A stretch of 64,000 nt of DNA, taken from NCBI GenBank assembly GCA_031415375.1, contig JANORP010000479.1, forward strand, positions 1-64,000, read 5' to 3'. This DNA comes from JADKCL01 sp031415375. Its GTDB lineage: Bacteria > Bacteroidota > Bacteroidia > J057 > JADKCL01. Positions 35,268-44,212 of this stretch are shown in pieces. Every line of letters starts with the position of its first letter. Position 1 is the stretch's first letter. Made by a program: the position numbers and the translations under genes. A model generated the notes under the pieces. That model was not told where the DNA came from. It saw only the letters and a list, made by a program, of their open reading frames with translations, and ran no database searches.

Positions 35268-36575
35268 ATGCGTAACACGATATTGACAGGAATCCTTGCT
35301 TGCCTACTGCTTCAACTTGCCCATGCGCAAACCCGCATTCACCGTCCACTGCATGAGGATGAAGGCAGGCAATTGACTGTAGCCTCCAAGGTGAGCAGCC
35401 ACAATGACCGTCCACAGTTGTACACGACATTTAGCTGGATGGACTCTTTGAGCGCCTGGGACACGATTTCGCAGACGACGCTGAGCTATGATGGCAACGG
35501 ATATCTTGTGGAGGAAGTCACATCCAACTATTTGGGCAATGCTTGGATCCCCTCGTTTCGTGCGTTGTATGTACACGATGTGAACGGGAGATATATCGAT
35601 GAACGGTACTTTGATTGGAACGGCGCAAGTTGGGATTCGACCATACGGTATGTCTCTGCCTATGATGCCGTGGGGCGGCCCAATCTGTTTCTGATTATCC
35701 AGTGGAATGGAACCGCTTGGGATACGATCAATGGTACACGATCGGTCTATACCTATCGCAATGTCGATCAAGTGGAAAGCAGAGTGAAGTCACGCTGGCA
35801 AACGCTGCAATCGACTTGGACACTCATAGACTCGACATGGTACAGCTACGATGCCGCCAACGAATGGGATACGGTCACCACCTATAGCTATGCTGGCCCC
35901 GGATGGACTGTTTCAAACAGGACTGTGGGTTATACCTGGTACGATTTCAGCAAGCGCCTTCCTTACACAGGGAGGTATCAAACCTATGGCACTGGTTGGA
36001 CCGACTATACCCGCTACCGCGCTATCTATGGTGCCAACGACAGCCAAACCTTTGTGTACCATACCTACAATGCCCCCAACTGGGACTCGACAGGCAAGGA
36101 AGTCTTTGTGTATGATGCGCAGGAGCATCTCATCGACTACCAATACTACGATTGGATCGGCGCATGGGAGCAAAGCGATGGCCAACTGAATCATTATACT
36201 TATGATGGCACTGGACAGACATTGGAACTCGTAAGGGAGCAGTTTGATGGTTACCTCTACCGCTTTGATCGCCGATTTGTATATGCCAATTTCTTGGTTG
36301 GCATCGCGATACCCACATTGCCAGCAATCAAGGTGCGCGCATTCCCCAACCCGGTGGCCGATCACCTGCAATTCAGCGTGGAGCAAAGCAAGCCTGGCCC
36401 TGTGAGCATACAACTGTATGACCTCCAAGGCCGCTTGCGTGCAGAGACACTGGTGCAACATGCCGACGGCGTGATCGACTTTCCGATTCCTGTGCAACTG
36501 CCGAGTGGTAGCTATAGCTATCGCCTCATAACACGCGAAGGCAGCGCCACTGGCAAGGTCATGGTGTACCAATAA
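35268..36575 (+). CDS. T9SS-secreted Trp/Tyr-rich repeat protein, copy 2 of 5
   Basis: This encodes 435 residues from ATG 35268 (the frame opens 13 codons earlier with TTG). A signal peptide (TILTGILACLLLQLAHAQ) is followed by a conserved family block just after it: SHNDRPQLYTTFSWMDSLSAWD. Repeats resemble those of its neighbours (FDWNGASWDSTIRYVSAYD, IQWNGTAWDTINGTRSVY, YNAPNWDSTGKEVFVYD). The sorting domain has AFPNPVADHLQF, LYDLQGRLRAET and SGSYSYRL. The shared block (S)H(N/D)D.P.L...F.W...(L)..WD near residue 50 occurs in all five copies and marks them as one family. Confidence 0.8.
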   Translation: MRNTILTGILACLLLQLAHAQTRIHRPLHEDEGRQLTVASKVSSHNDRPQLYTTFSWMDSLSAWDTISQTTLSYDGNGYLVEEVTSNYLGNAWIPSFRALYVHDVNGRYIDERYFDWNGASWDSTIRYVSAYDAVGRPNLFLIIQWNGTAWDTINGTRSVYTYRNVDQVESRVKSRWQTLQSTWTLIDSTWYSYDAANEWDTVTTYSYAGPGWTVSNRTVGYTWYDFSKRLPYTGRYQTYGTGWTDYTRYRAIYGANDSQTFVYHTYNAPNWDSTGKEVFVYDAQEHLIDYQYYDWIGAWEQSDGQLNHYTYDGTGQTLELVREQFDGYLYRFDRRFVYANFLVGIAIPTLPAIKVRAFPNPVADHLQFSVEQSKPGPVSIQLYDLQGRLRAETLVQHADGVIDFPIPVQLPSGSYSYRLITREGSATGKVMVYQ

Positions 36576-36678
36576 TTGCCTATTTCCGCATAGGTGCAAG
36601 GCTATAAATTCGTATCGACCGCAGGCTCTCAGTATTTGCGGCTTGTTATACGTTTTCGAATTCATAGAATCCCCCCTT

Positions 36679-37995
36679 ATGCGCTACAAAATTGTTTGTC
36701 TTTTTTTGCTATTCCTTGCATCTGCCAGTGTGCATGCACAGCGCCGCTTGCAGGGTTTTGAAAAACGCGTGACTGCAAATACACAGGCGAAACCGCAAAC
36801 AGGCAACAAGATCGCGACCCACGACGATTACCCGACCTTGTGCCTGAGTTTTGACTGGGACAGTACCATGACACTATGGGACAGCACCTACCGCACGACC
36901 TTTACCTACAACGTCAATGGAAAAGTGCAGGAGGAACTCTGGGAGCAATACAACGGCAATACCTTTGAAAACTTTACCCGCAGTGCAAATGCCTACAATG
37001 CGCAGATGCTCAGAGATACACTGACTTCCTGGTATTGGGATGGCACTGCATGGCAAAAAGACGCTCGCAGTGAGTGGACCTATGATGTCAACGACAATGT
37101 GGCCGTTTCAGTAGAATATTTTTGGAGCGGGAGCACTTGGGACACCGCCTATGGTCAACGCTATGCGAATACCTATGTGCTGGGAAATCGCCTCGTCAAG
37201 CAACAGCAGGAAGACTGGAGTTCAAGTACTGGCTGGACCAAAAATTATCTGAGCGAATACTACTACCCGGCTGCCAATGGCTGGGACAGCGCTGTCTTTT
37301 CCACTTGGAATGGCATCGCTTGGGAACTCCAAGAGCGCTACCTCGACCTCACTTGGTATGATTTTGCAAAAGAATTGCCTTATTATGCACGCATTCAACG
37401 GTTTATCAACCCCGGCTGGGAAGACTCCGATCGGTTCACCGCCACCTACGGCCCCTTTGACAGCCCCAACTTCCTCTATGAATGGTGGAATGGGAATGCA
37501 TGGGAAAACGACTACAAGGAAGTGATCTTGAATGATGCTGAGGAACATGAAATTTCCTACGAAGGCTTTGAATGGCTCGGTGCTTGGTCGCAGATAGATG
37601 GCTACCGTAGCAACTACACCTATGATGGACAAGGCCATACGATGGAGATCATCAATGAAACCTATGTCGGGTCGGTCTATGAGCTGAGTCAACGCAGGGT
37701 GTATTCCTCCTTTTTCACTGGCCTCGACGATGCCCCACGCGCCGCATACGTAAAGGCATGCCCCAATCCGTGCAATGAACGCGTACAATTTGCATTGGAA
37801 GCTGGCACGCTGGGGCTTGTAGAGATCACCCTGTATGACATGGCTGGCCGCCTGCGCGCGCAATCCATTTCCCAAGTGGGCAGCGAAGCAGCTGTCGCCA
37901 TGCCACTGTCAGCAAGTTTAGAGACCGGGCACTATACCTACCGCATCTCGACGGCGCAAGGCAAGTACAGCGGCAAGCTTGTCATCCAGCACTGA
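36679..37995 (+). CDS. T9SS-secreted Trp/Tyr-rich repeat protein, copy 3 of 5
   Basis: This encodes 438 residues from ATG 36679; a TTG opens the frame 12 codons earlier. The signal peptide is KIVCLFLLFLASASVHAQ, then RRLQGFEKRV, close to the same position in copy 4 (RRLDTFKNKV). The family block is THDDYPTLCLSFDWDSTMTLWD. Repeats include WYWDGTAWQKDARSEWTYD, WSGSTWDTAYGQRY and WNGIAWELQERYLDLTWYDF. The sorting domain has ACPNPCNERVQFAL, LYDMAGRLRAQ and TGHYTYRI. The strong likeness to copy 4 suggests these two arose from the most recent duplication. Confidence 0.8.
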   Translation: MRYKIVCLFLLFLASASVHAQRRLQGFEKRVTANTQAKPQTGNKIATHDDYPTLCLSFDWDSTMTLWDSTYRTTFTYNVNGKVQEELWEQYNGNTFENFTRSANAYNAQMLRDTLTSWYWDGTAWQKDARSEWTYDVNDNVAVSVEYFWSGSTWDTAYGQRYANTYVLGNRLVKQQQEDWSSSTGWTKNYLSEYYYPAANGWDSAVFSTWNGIAWELQERYLDLTWYDFAKELPYYARIQRFINPGWEDSDRFTATYGPFDSPNFLYEWWNGNAWENDYKEVILNDAEEHEISYEGFEWLGAWSQIDGYRSNYTYDGQGHTMEIINETYVGSVYELSQRRVYSSFFTGLDDAPRAAYVKACPNPCNERVQFALEAGTLGLVEITLYDMAGRLRAQSISQVGSEAAVAMPLSASLETGHYTYRISTAQGKYSGKLVIQH

Positions 37996-38117
37996 AAATG
38001 AGCATTGAAAACATTCTCTTTTCCAATATCTTGGCTCGAATTTTGACGCATTTGCAGTAGTTCAAACAGAGCTCACCGCAAGATATTGTACTTTTTCATG
38101 CATCACCTCAAAAACCA

Positions 38118-39437
38118 ATGATTATGCGTATTTCGACTTGTACATTTGCTTTCCTGATTTTACTTACGGCGACAGGCTTTGCCCAAAGACGTCTTGATAC
38201 GTTCAAGAACAAAGTCCACAGCCACCATGGGACGCAGGCTGCGAGTAAGGCCGCTTCCCACGATGACTTACCCACGATGTGCAACAATTTTGATTGGAAT
38301 GATACGCTGAATCAGTGGGATTCTACGTCACGCACCCATTTCACCTATTTCCCCAATGGCGATTTTGCAGAGGTTATCTCTGAACAATATGTCGGCCTCA
38401 CGTTCGTTCCTTCCTACAGAGCGACCTACTCCTTCAACAACCAGACAAATACTTACAAATCAATTAATTATAACTGGAATGGGAGTGTTTGGGAAAATTC
38501 TTATCGGTCTGACGAGACGCGTGATGTCAATGGCAACCCCATTTTATTCATCGATTATTTCTGGAACGTAAGCCAATGGGATACATCAGGCGGAGAGCGA
38601 CTCAATCTCTCCTACGTACTCGTCAATAAAATCGGTCAATCGGTCTCTGAAGTTTGGAATGCTGGCCTTTGGGAGACGCGGTATCGGGAAGAATATGCTT
38701 GGCCCAACGCCCAAGGTTGGGATAGCGCGACCTTTTCCGATTGGAATGGCAGCGCATGGGATTACACTGAGCGCTATGTCGATGTCACGTGGCATGACTT
38801 TCCCCAATTTCTAGCCACTACTGCACGTTACCAGAGCTACGTAGGGCCGCAATGGGAAGACGGTGATCGATTTACTGCGACTTTTGGGACTTATGACAGC
38901 TACACCCAAATTTCGGAAGAATGGACCGGCAGCAGCTGGGTCAATAGCTACAAAGAAGTGAACGTAAATGATTCCTTGGAGCACAATACCCTCTTTGAAG
39001 ACTACATTTGGAATGGCCAATGGGATCCAAGTTATGCATACGCCACCGCCTACACCTATGACCTACAAGGTCATACAGAGGAGGCCATCTATCAAAGCTC
39101 AACGAATGGCGGCCCCTTCATCAACAACTATCGGCAGGTCTATTCGACCTTCTTTACCAATGCGCCTGACCCAGACATGGCCACCACAAGCGTGCAAGCC
39201 TATCCCAATCCTTGCACGGATCGCCTCAATTTCATGGTGGAATTGCAGCAAAACGGTCCTGTGCAAATCGCGCTCTACGACTTGCAAGGTCGCTTGAGAG
39301 CACAGACGCTTACACCAGCACAAGTCGGCCAGGCCATCACCATCCCCGTTTCTGAGGTTTTGGAGAATGGGACTTATGTCTATCGCGTGACCAGCAAGCT
39401 GGGCGAGGCGACCGGCAAGGTGGCTGTGCAACGATAG
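38118..39437 (+). CDS. T9SS-secreted Trp/Tyr-rich repeat protein, copy 4 of 5
   Basis: This encodes 439 residues. The signal peptide is STCTFAFLILLTATGFAQ. The family block is SHDDLPTMCNNFDWNDTLNQWD. Repeats include YNWNGSVWENSYRSDETRD, FSDWNGSAWDYTERYVDVTWHDF and EWTGSSWVNSYKEVNVND, in the same order as copy 3. The sorting domain shows AYPNPCTDRLNFMV, LYDLQGRLRAQT and NGTYVYRV. It is followed by the strongest terminator of the island, so copies 1-4 could lie on one long transcript with the molybdoenzyme, or each may have its own promoter in the 65- to 120-base gaps. Confidence 0.8.
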   Translation: MIMRISTCTFAFLILLTATGFAQRRLDTFKNKVHSHHGTQAASKAASHDDLPTMCNNFDWNDTLNQWDSTSRTHFTYFPNGDFAEVISEQYVGLTFVPSYRATYSFNNQTNTYKSINYNWNGSVWENSYRSDETRDVNGNPILFIDYFWNVSQWDTSGGERLNLSYVLVNKIGQSVSEVWNAGLWETRYREEYAWPNAQGWDSATFSDWNGSAWDYTERYVDVTWHDFPQFLATTARYQSYVGPQWEDGDRFTATFGTYDSYTQISEEWTGSSWVNSYKEVNVNDSLEHNTLFEDYIWNGQWDPSYAYATAYTYDLQGHTEEAIYQSSTNGGPFINNYRQVYSTFFTNAPDPDMATTSVQAYPNPCTDRLNFMVELQQNGPVQIALYDLQGRLRAQTLTPAQVGQAITIPVSEVLENGTYVYRVTSKLGEATGKVAVQR

Positions 39438-39461
39438 CAGCTGGCTGCAATCACTTTTGAA

Positions 39462-39521
39462 CATGAAGTGCTGAGGCTTTTGCGCGATGGAGCGCTTATG
39501 CCTCAGCACTTCATGCTTTTT
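39462..39521 (+). terminator. strong intrinsic terminator
   Basis: A perfect 16-base stem (CATGAAGTGCTGAGGC and GCCTCAGCACTTCATG) with a 22-base loop leads into CTTTTTT. It separates copies 4 and 5 of the tandem family. Confidence 0.92.
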
Positions 39522-39661
39522 TGCACACGGAGATCGCTGTTTTTGGATGGAGGAATCTCGCATTTTCGATCCCGAATCAGGCAATTGTGCTATTTTGCGG
39601 CTTCAATGCTGAGCTTGCAATTGCAAACGACAGCCAGTTTTCAATTTCGCAATAAGAAATC

Positions 39662-40957
39662 ATGCGTCACGCTTTCCTGATCACCCTGCTTTGCACACTC
39701 ATCTGGCCATTATGGGCGCAGCAATTGCCGACAGGCGCAGCCTCAAAATCCGCCCCCTTTGCATCCGCCAAAACTGCAAGTCATATGGATACACCATTGA
39801 CTTGTTGGGAATTTGCGTGGACAGACTCGACCAGCGCTTGGGACAGCACCCAGCAGACGACATTTACCTACACCATCAATGGCCATGTACAAGAGGAAAT
39901 CATTTCCTATTACATCTTGGGCGCTTTTGAACTGTCTCAGCGGTCTGTGAATACCTATACCGCCAATGGCAAACTCAGCGATACATGGCTGTTTTACCGC
40001 AATGGCAATGCATGGGACTCGACCATCGAGCGCCATTATCGTTACGATGCCTTCGGCAACGACACCCTCTTTTATGAGCGCAACTGGAATGGCCTATTTT
40101 GGGAAACGACCGCTGGCGAATACAAAGTCCTCACCTACCGCAACGTCGATCAAATCGAGACCAAAGTCGGCTCCCAATGGGCCTTTTCGCAAGGCGTCTT
40201 TGTGCGCAACGACTCTGTCGTGTACACCTTTGACGGCAACAATGCATGGGCGAGCGATACGCACTATGGCTGGAATGGCAGCGGTTGGGACCCGAGTTTT
40301 AGGTGGCTGGACTATGTGTGGTACAACAACAGCCTGGTATTGCCCAGCGCAGCCCGCAAGCAAGTCTTCACGACCGCTTGGGAGGATCAAGAGCGCTTTC
40401 GTGCGACCTACTGGCCATTCAACAGCCCGGTTGCCATCTACGAATCCTACATTGCCCCCAACTGGGATACGACTTTCAAGGTAGATATCATTTATGATGC
40501 ACAAGGCCATGAGCGCACGAGCGAATATTATGTCTATCAATCTGGCTGGCAGCTCGCCCTCGGCGAGCTCAACGCCTACACATACAATGGCAATGGGCAG
40601 ACCGTCGAGCGCATCCGCCAATCATTTGATGGACTGGGCTATGTCAATGACCGCAAGTATGTCTATGATGCATTTTTTGTAGGTGCGGCCTCGCCGGCCA
40701 CGCAGTCGCTCGACGTGCAAGCATTCCCCAATCCAGCCACAGATCGCTTGCAATTTCGGCTGCGCGATGTGAAGCCCGGCCCGGTGCAAGTGCAGCTCTA
40801 TGACCTGCAAGGTAGGCTGCGTGCAGAGACGCGCCTCGCGCATGCGGGCGAGGTCATCGTCTTTCCAATTTCTGAGCAGCTGGCAAATGGCTGCTACACC
40901 TACCGCTTGACCACCACCGCAGGTCAAGCATCGGGCACGGTCATCGTGCAGCACTGA
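39662..40957 (+). CDS. T9SS-secreted Trp/Tyr-rich repeat protein, copy 5 of 5
   Basis: This encodes 431 residues. The signal peptide is FLITLLCTLIWPLWAQ. The family block is SHMDTPLTCWEFAWTDSTSAWD. Repeats include RNGNAWDSTIERHYRYD, RNWNGLFWETTAGEYKV and GWNGSGWDPSFRWLDYVWYNN. The phrase TYRNVDQIETKV closely matches TYRNVDQVESRV in copy 2, so copies 2 and 5 share a region not found in 3 and 4. The sorting domain has AFPNPATDRLQFRL, LYDLQGRLRAET and NGCYTYRL. A terminator precedes it, so it has its own promoter. Confidence 0.8.
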   Translation: MRHAFLITLLCTLIWPLWAQQLPTGAASKSAPFASAKTASHMDTPLTCWEFAWTDSTSAWDSTQQTTFTYTINGHVQEEIISYYILGAFELSQRSVNTYTANGKLSDTWLFYRNGNAWDSTIERHYRYDAFGNDTLFYERNWNGLFWETTAGEYKVLTYRNVDQIETKVGSQWAFSQGVFVRNDSVVYTFDGNNAWASDTHYGWNGSGWDPSFRWLDYVWYNNSLVLPSAARKQVFTTAWEDQERFRATYWPFNSPVAIYESYIAPNWDTTFKVDIIYDAQGHERTSEYYVYQSGWQLALGELNAYTYNGNGQTVERIRQSFDGLGYVNDRKYVYDAFFVGAASPATQSLDVQAFPNPATDRLQFRLRDVKPGPVQVQLYDLQGRLRAETRLAHAGEVIVFPISEQLANGCYTYRLTTTAGQASGTVIVQH

Positions 40958-41119
40958 TCGCTTACCCTTGGGCACCTCGGCCGATTCAAAAAATCGCTAC
41001 GAGACTGGCGTGCTTTTGTTTCATTGGCATGAAAATTGCAAAGTTTCTATTTCTGGGCAGCCTACAAGGGTGTTCGGAAATAGAAGCTTCCCCTTTTTTG
41101 TCCTTACAAGATCACCCCG

Positions 41120-41473
41120 ATGCTACGCAAGATCACCCTCCTCTTTTCCCTTGTATGTACACTTGCCACGATGAGCATGGCGCAACGTGGCGAATTTCCC
41201 TGGCAGGTGGGCCGCACGGCCGCTCCTAGCAGCGAGAGCGCACCCTCGTTTTTGGGGGTGCATATCCACGCAACGGGCTACCCCGATGGCGCTGTCACGG
41301 TCGTGCTCCATGACCTGCACGGCCTCACGTGTGCCCGCGTGCATGCCTACTCGCAGCACGGGGAGATCATCCTCCCCATTCCCAAGCACCTCGCCAACGG
41401 TCTGTATCTGTACCGCATCCCCACCTCGGGCGCCCCCATCGAGGGTAAATTGGTCGTGCAGCGCAGAGGATAG
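41120..41473 (+). CDS. minimal T9SS protein: signal peptide plus sorting domain, almost no cargo
   Basis: This encodes 117 residues. A signal peptide (KITLLFSLVCTLATMSMAQ) is followed by only about 25 residues (RGEFPWQVGRTAAPSSESAPS). Then comes a sequence that aligns with type A sorting domains of the neighbours: VTVVLHDLHGL against VxxxLYDLQGR, and LANGLYLYRI against LANGCYTYRL, ending KLVVQRRG. The usual first motif (PNP) is lost. It may be a remnant of a sixth array member that lost its repeats, or a small functional surface protein. It lies 162 bases after copy 5 and 37 bases before a PI-PLC-like gene. Confidence 0.7.
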   Translation: MLRKITLLFSLVCTLATMSMAQRGEFPWQVGRTAAPSSESAPSFLGVHIHATGYPDGAVTVVLHDLHGLTCARVHAYSQHGEIILPIPKHLANGLYLYRIPTSGAPIEGKLVVQRRG

Positions 41474-41510
41474 TATAGAATTCGTTCTCTTTTTCTTAAC
41501 TTGATGGGCA

Positions 41511-42647
41511 ATGAGAATACCCATCACGCGCCTATTGCCATTGCTTTGCCTGCTGCTCTCCACGCAGCTTGCCCACGAGCTATCTGCACAGTGCAATGGG
41601 GATCCCGCCCTCTGCAGCAAGCGCTTTGACGAGGTCTGCTACGTCACGACGCACAACGCCTTCAATTACCAAGGTGCCTTCCTCTTCCCCAACCAGAGCT
41701 ACGACATCGCAAGACAACTGCAAGATGGCGTGCGCGGGTTCATGCTCGATGTGTATTGGTACAACAATCGGCCTACGGTCTATCATAGCAGTAATTTTCT
41801 GGGCAATCAGCCGCTGATCGACCTTTTGAATGATGTCAAAGTCTTTCTCGATGCCCATCCCAGCGAGGTCATGAGCATCATCTTTGAAAGCTACATCAGC
41901 GCGGCGCAGATGAGCGATGTATTCACCCAAGCTGGACTCCTCCCCTACCTGCATGCGCAGCCGATCGGCAGCGCATGGCCCACCCTCGCAGACATGATTG
42001 CAACCAACCATCGCCTCGTCGTGCTCAGCGACGCCAACGATGGCCAGGCCTACCCGTGGTACCACTACGTCTGGAACTACGCGGTAGAGACCGACTACAC
42101 CGCCCACGGCCGCAGCGACTTCAGCTGCGCCTACAACCGAGGGGATAGCAGCAACAGCCTATTCATCCTCAATCACATGATCACACAAGCGAGCCTTGGT
42201 TACGGCCTCATCGACTCCGCTGCCGCCGTCAATGCAAATCCCTATCTCACCAGCCGTGCCATGGGCTGCTGGGCTGCCACTGGCAAGCTGCCCAATTTCC
42301 TCACGGTAGATTTTTATGAGCAAGGTGATGTGATGGCGGCCAAAGATGCGCTCAATATGGGTTTTGTAGGCGCTGATGTCGCGGGAGTACGCAACAATAC
42401 ACCTGTACAAATCAGCCCCAATCCAGTAACCGAGCATTTTCTGCTGCAGTGGAATGCAAAATCGTCGGGTACCACGGCCTTTTCGCTCTACGATCTACAA
42501 GGTCGCCTGCAGATGCAGGTCCCGATTCCTGCAACCCAAGGCCCATTGAAGATCGATGTGCCCCATAGCCTTGCGAATGGCACCTATTTTTGGCAGGTGA
42601 CCGGCCTTCATGGAGCCGACCATGGCAAGGTGATCGTGCTGCGCTGA
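41511..42647 (+). CDS. secreted PI-PLC-like protein with T9SS sorting domain
   Basis: This encodes 378 residues. The signal peptide ends near ELSAQ|CNG. The catalytic domain belongs to the PI-PLC X superfamily: VCYVTTHNAFNYQGAF with the first active His, QLQDGVRGFMLDVYWYNN, and the second His in TVYHSSNF. Further shared blocks are FLDAHPSEVMSIIFESYIS and WPTLADMIATNHRLVVLSD. Such bacterial enzymes cleave phosphoinositides or GPI-type lipids. Residues 305-378 form a type A sorting domain (ISPNPVTEHFLLQW, LYDLQGRLQM, NGTYFWQV), so this copy is carried to the surface. Its paralogue follows 26 bases later without such a tail. Confidence 0.85.
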   Translation: MRIPITRLLPLLCLLLSTQLAHELSAQCNGDPALCSKRFDEVCYVTTHNAFNYQGAFLFPNQSYDIARQLQDGVRGFMLDVYWYNNRPTVYHSSNFLGNQPLIDLLNDVKVFLDAHPSEVMSIIFESYISAAQMSDVFTQAGLLPYLHAQPIGSAWPTLADMIATNHRLVVLSDANDGQAYPWYHYVWNYAVETDYTAHGRSDFSCAYNRGDSSNSLFILNHMITQASLGYGLIDSAAAVNANPYLTSRAMGCWAATGKLPNFLTVDFYEQGDVMAAKDALNMGFVGADVAGVRNNTPVQISPNPVTEHFLLQWNAKSSGTTAFSLYDLQGRLQMQVPIPATQGPLKIDVPHSLANGTYFWQVTGLHGADHGKVIVLR

Positions 42648-42673
42648 TCCAGCAATTTGCATAACTTGCTACC

Positions 42674-43543
42674 ATGCAACCCTGCAAATTCCTTGTGGCC
42701 ATTTCTCTGCTGCTGTCAGCGGCTTTGCTCCAGCTGCTGTCGGCCCCGACCGCCTTGGCCCAATGCAACGGCGACACAAACCTCTGTGGCCGGCGATTCG
42801 ACCAAGTCTGCTTTCTCTACACCCACAACAGCTACAATGTGCGCGGCGCGCACAAGCTGCCCAATCAAAACCTATCGGTCGCCCAGCAACTCGCGCTCGG
42901 CGTGCGTGGCTTGATGCTCGATGTATATGCCCACCACGAAAAGGTGATGCTGTACCATGGCAAGCGCATCTTGGGGCATCGACCATTGCTGGAAGATTTG
43001 AAAGCCATCAAAGATTTCCTAGATGCACACCCCACAGAGGTGATGAGCATCATTTTTGAAAGCTACATCAGCCCAACGCAGATGGCATCTGCGCTCGCGC
43101 AAGCGGGCCTGCTCCCTCACTTGCATATGCAGGCGCGCGGTGTCCCTTGGCCCACACTCGGGGAGATGGTCGTCTCAGGACAAAGGCTTGTCATCTTTTC
43201 AGAGAAAGACCAAAGCAATCCCTACCCTTGGTTGCACCATATCTGGGATTTCGCGACAGAAAATCACTATTCCAACCATGGCCGCGCCGATTTTAGCATG
43301 CGCTACAACCGAGGCGATAGTACCAATGGACTCTACCTGATGAACAATTTCATCACCCATCGCAAATTTGGGACAGGCCTTCAAGACTCGGCCATCGTCG
43401 CCAATGACAAGGATTTCATTCTCATGCGCTGCGCAGAGCTCGCGCGCATGCAAGGCCGCATCCCCAACTTTATCGCTGTCGATTTCGTGGAGATAGGCGC
43501 GGCAAAGGCAGCCGTGGATCAGGTGAATTTACAGGGCAGGTGA
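42674..43543 (+). CDS. PI-PLC-like protein without sorting domain
   Basis: This encodes 289 residues and is a clear paralogue of the preceding gene: CNGDTNLCGRRFDQVCFLYTHNSYN, QLALGVRGLMLDVYAHHEK, MLYHGKRILG, FLDAHPTEVMSIIFESYIS (each cut to the motif). Both catalytic His are kept. A long signal peptide (LLQLLSAPTALAQ) directs it to the periplasm, but it ends at NLQGR directly after the catalytic domain. It therefore stays in the periplasm or leaves by another path. The pair looks like a tandem duplication in which one copy lost, or the other gained, the T9SS tail. Confidence 0.85.
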   Translation: MQPCKFLVAISLLLSAALLQLLSAPTALAQCNGDTNLCGRRFDQVCFLYTHNSYNVRGAHKLPNQNLSVAQQLALGVRGLMLDVYAHHEKVMLYHGKRILGHRPLLEDLKAIKDFLDAHPTEVMSIIFESYISPTQMASALAQAGLLPHLHMQARGVPWPTLGEMVVSGQRLVIFSEKDQSNPYPWLHHIWDFATENHYSNHGRADFSMRYNRGDSTNGLYLMNNFITHRKFGTGLQDSAIVANDKDFILMRCAELARMQGRIPNFIAVDFVEIGAAKAAVDQVNLQGR

Positions 43544-43665
43544 CAATCGTGGAGCTTGCAACGAAACTTGCAATACAAATACTGCAATCTTGCCCAGAAA
43601 GTCACTTTGAAAATCCTATTTGAGATTCGCTAGAGGTGTGGCTCCTGATCAACCACAGGAAGGGT

Positions 43666-43959
43666 TCAGGAAATTACTTGCCACACACGCTTGAGCGGGA
43701 TACTGCCATCGCCTTTCAAAATCACACGATCGTCGGTGATGGACCATATCGTGGTTTCCACATACTTCAAGCCGACTTCGTCTTCAAATACAACGCGCAC
43801 CTTGCTCTTCTCGACGTTGCCTAGCATGACGGCACGCTCAAGATCTACACGGCGCTGGCGAATGTCGTCTTGATTCTTCAGTACCTCTCCAGATGGGAAG
43901 CGCAGCTGATTGACCTCCTCTTTGGGAACTGAAATCGCTTTTCTTTCCGCAGCACTCAT
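43666..43959 (-). CDS. small conserved hypothetical protein
   Basis: This encodes 97 residues. A polar start (SAAERKAISVPKEEVNQLRFPSGEVL) is followed by a helix with RQRRVDLERAVMLGN and a compact beta domain (KSKVRVVFEDEVGLKYVETTIWSITDDRVILKGDGSIPLKRVWQVIS region). The 'VETTIW.(I/V)TD..VILK....IP..R(I/V)' pattern recurs, from memory, in short uncharacterised Bacteroidota proteins. It has no membrane or signal segment. Role unknown. Confidence 0.7.
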   Translation of the reverse strand: MSAAERKAISVPKEEVNQLRFPSGEVLKNQDDIRQRRVDLERAVMLGNVEKSKVRVVFEDEVGLKYVETTIWSITDDRVILKGDGSIPLKRVWQVIS

Positions 43960-44129
43960 ACGTCATTCGAAATATTGGGTAAAAAATAGAATTGGAGTTA
44001 AGACTAAAGCTACGGAAAAGAAATCTGATTTGCAAGCACTTGCAAGCACAAATAATATCCACATTTCGAAATATCCGCCATCTGTCGCTCACGGTATCTT
44101 GGAGCTGTATCACCCTCAACGAATCTTAT

Positions 44130-44189
44130 GCCAAATCCCCATATTCACGTGACAATGCATGCATTGCACCTCGAATATGGGGATTTGGC
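44130..44189. repeat. 60-base near-perfect palindrome downstream of fhs
   Basis: Perfect 17-base arms (GCCAAATCCCCATATTC, 44130-44146; GAATATGGGGATTTGGC, 44173-44189) enclose 26 bases that contain a second perfect palindrome, CAATGCATGCATTG, flanked by GTG/CAC. Nearly the whole 60 bases can fold as one stem. It lies 24 bases past the fhs stop on the minus strand and no T-tract follows on either strand, so it is not a standard terminator. Confidence 0.85.
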
Positions 44190-44212
44190 CGCGAATCATA
44201 GCACTAGACGCC

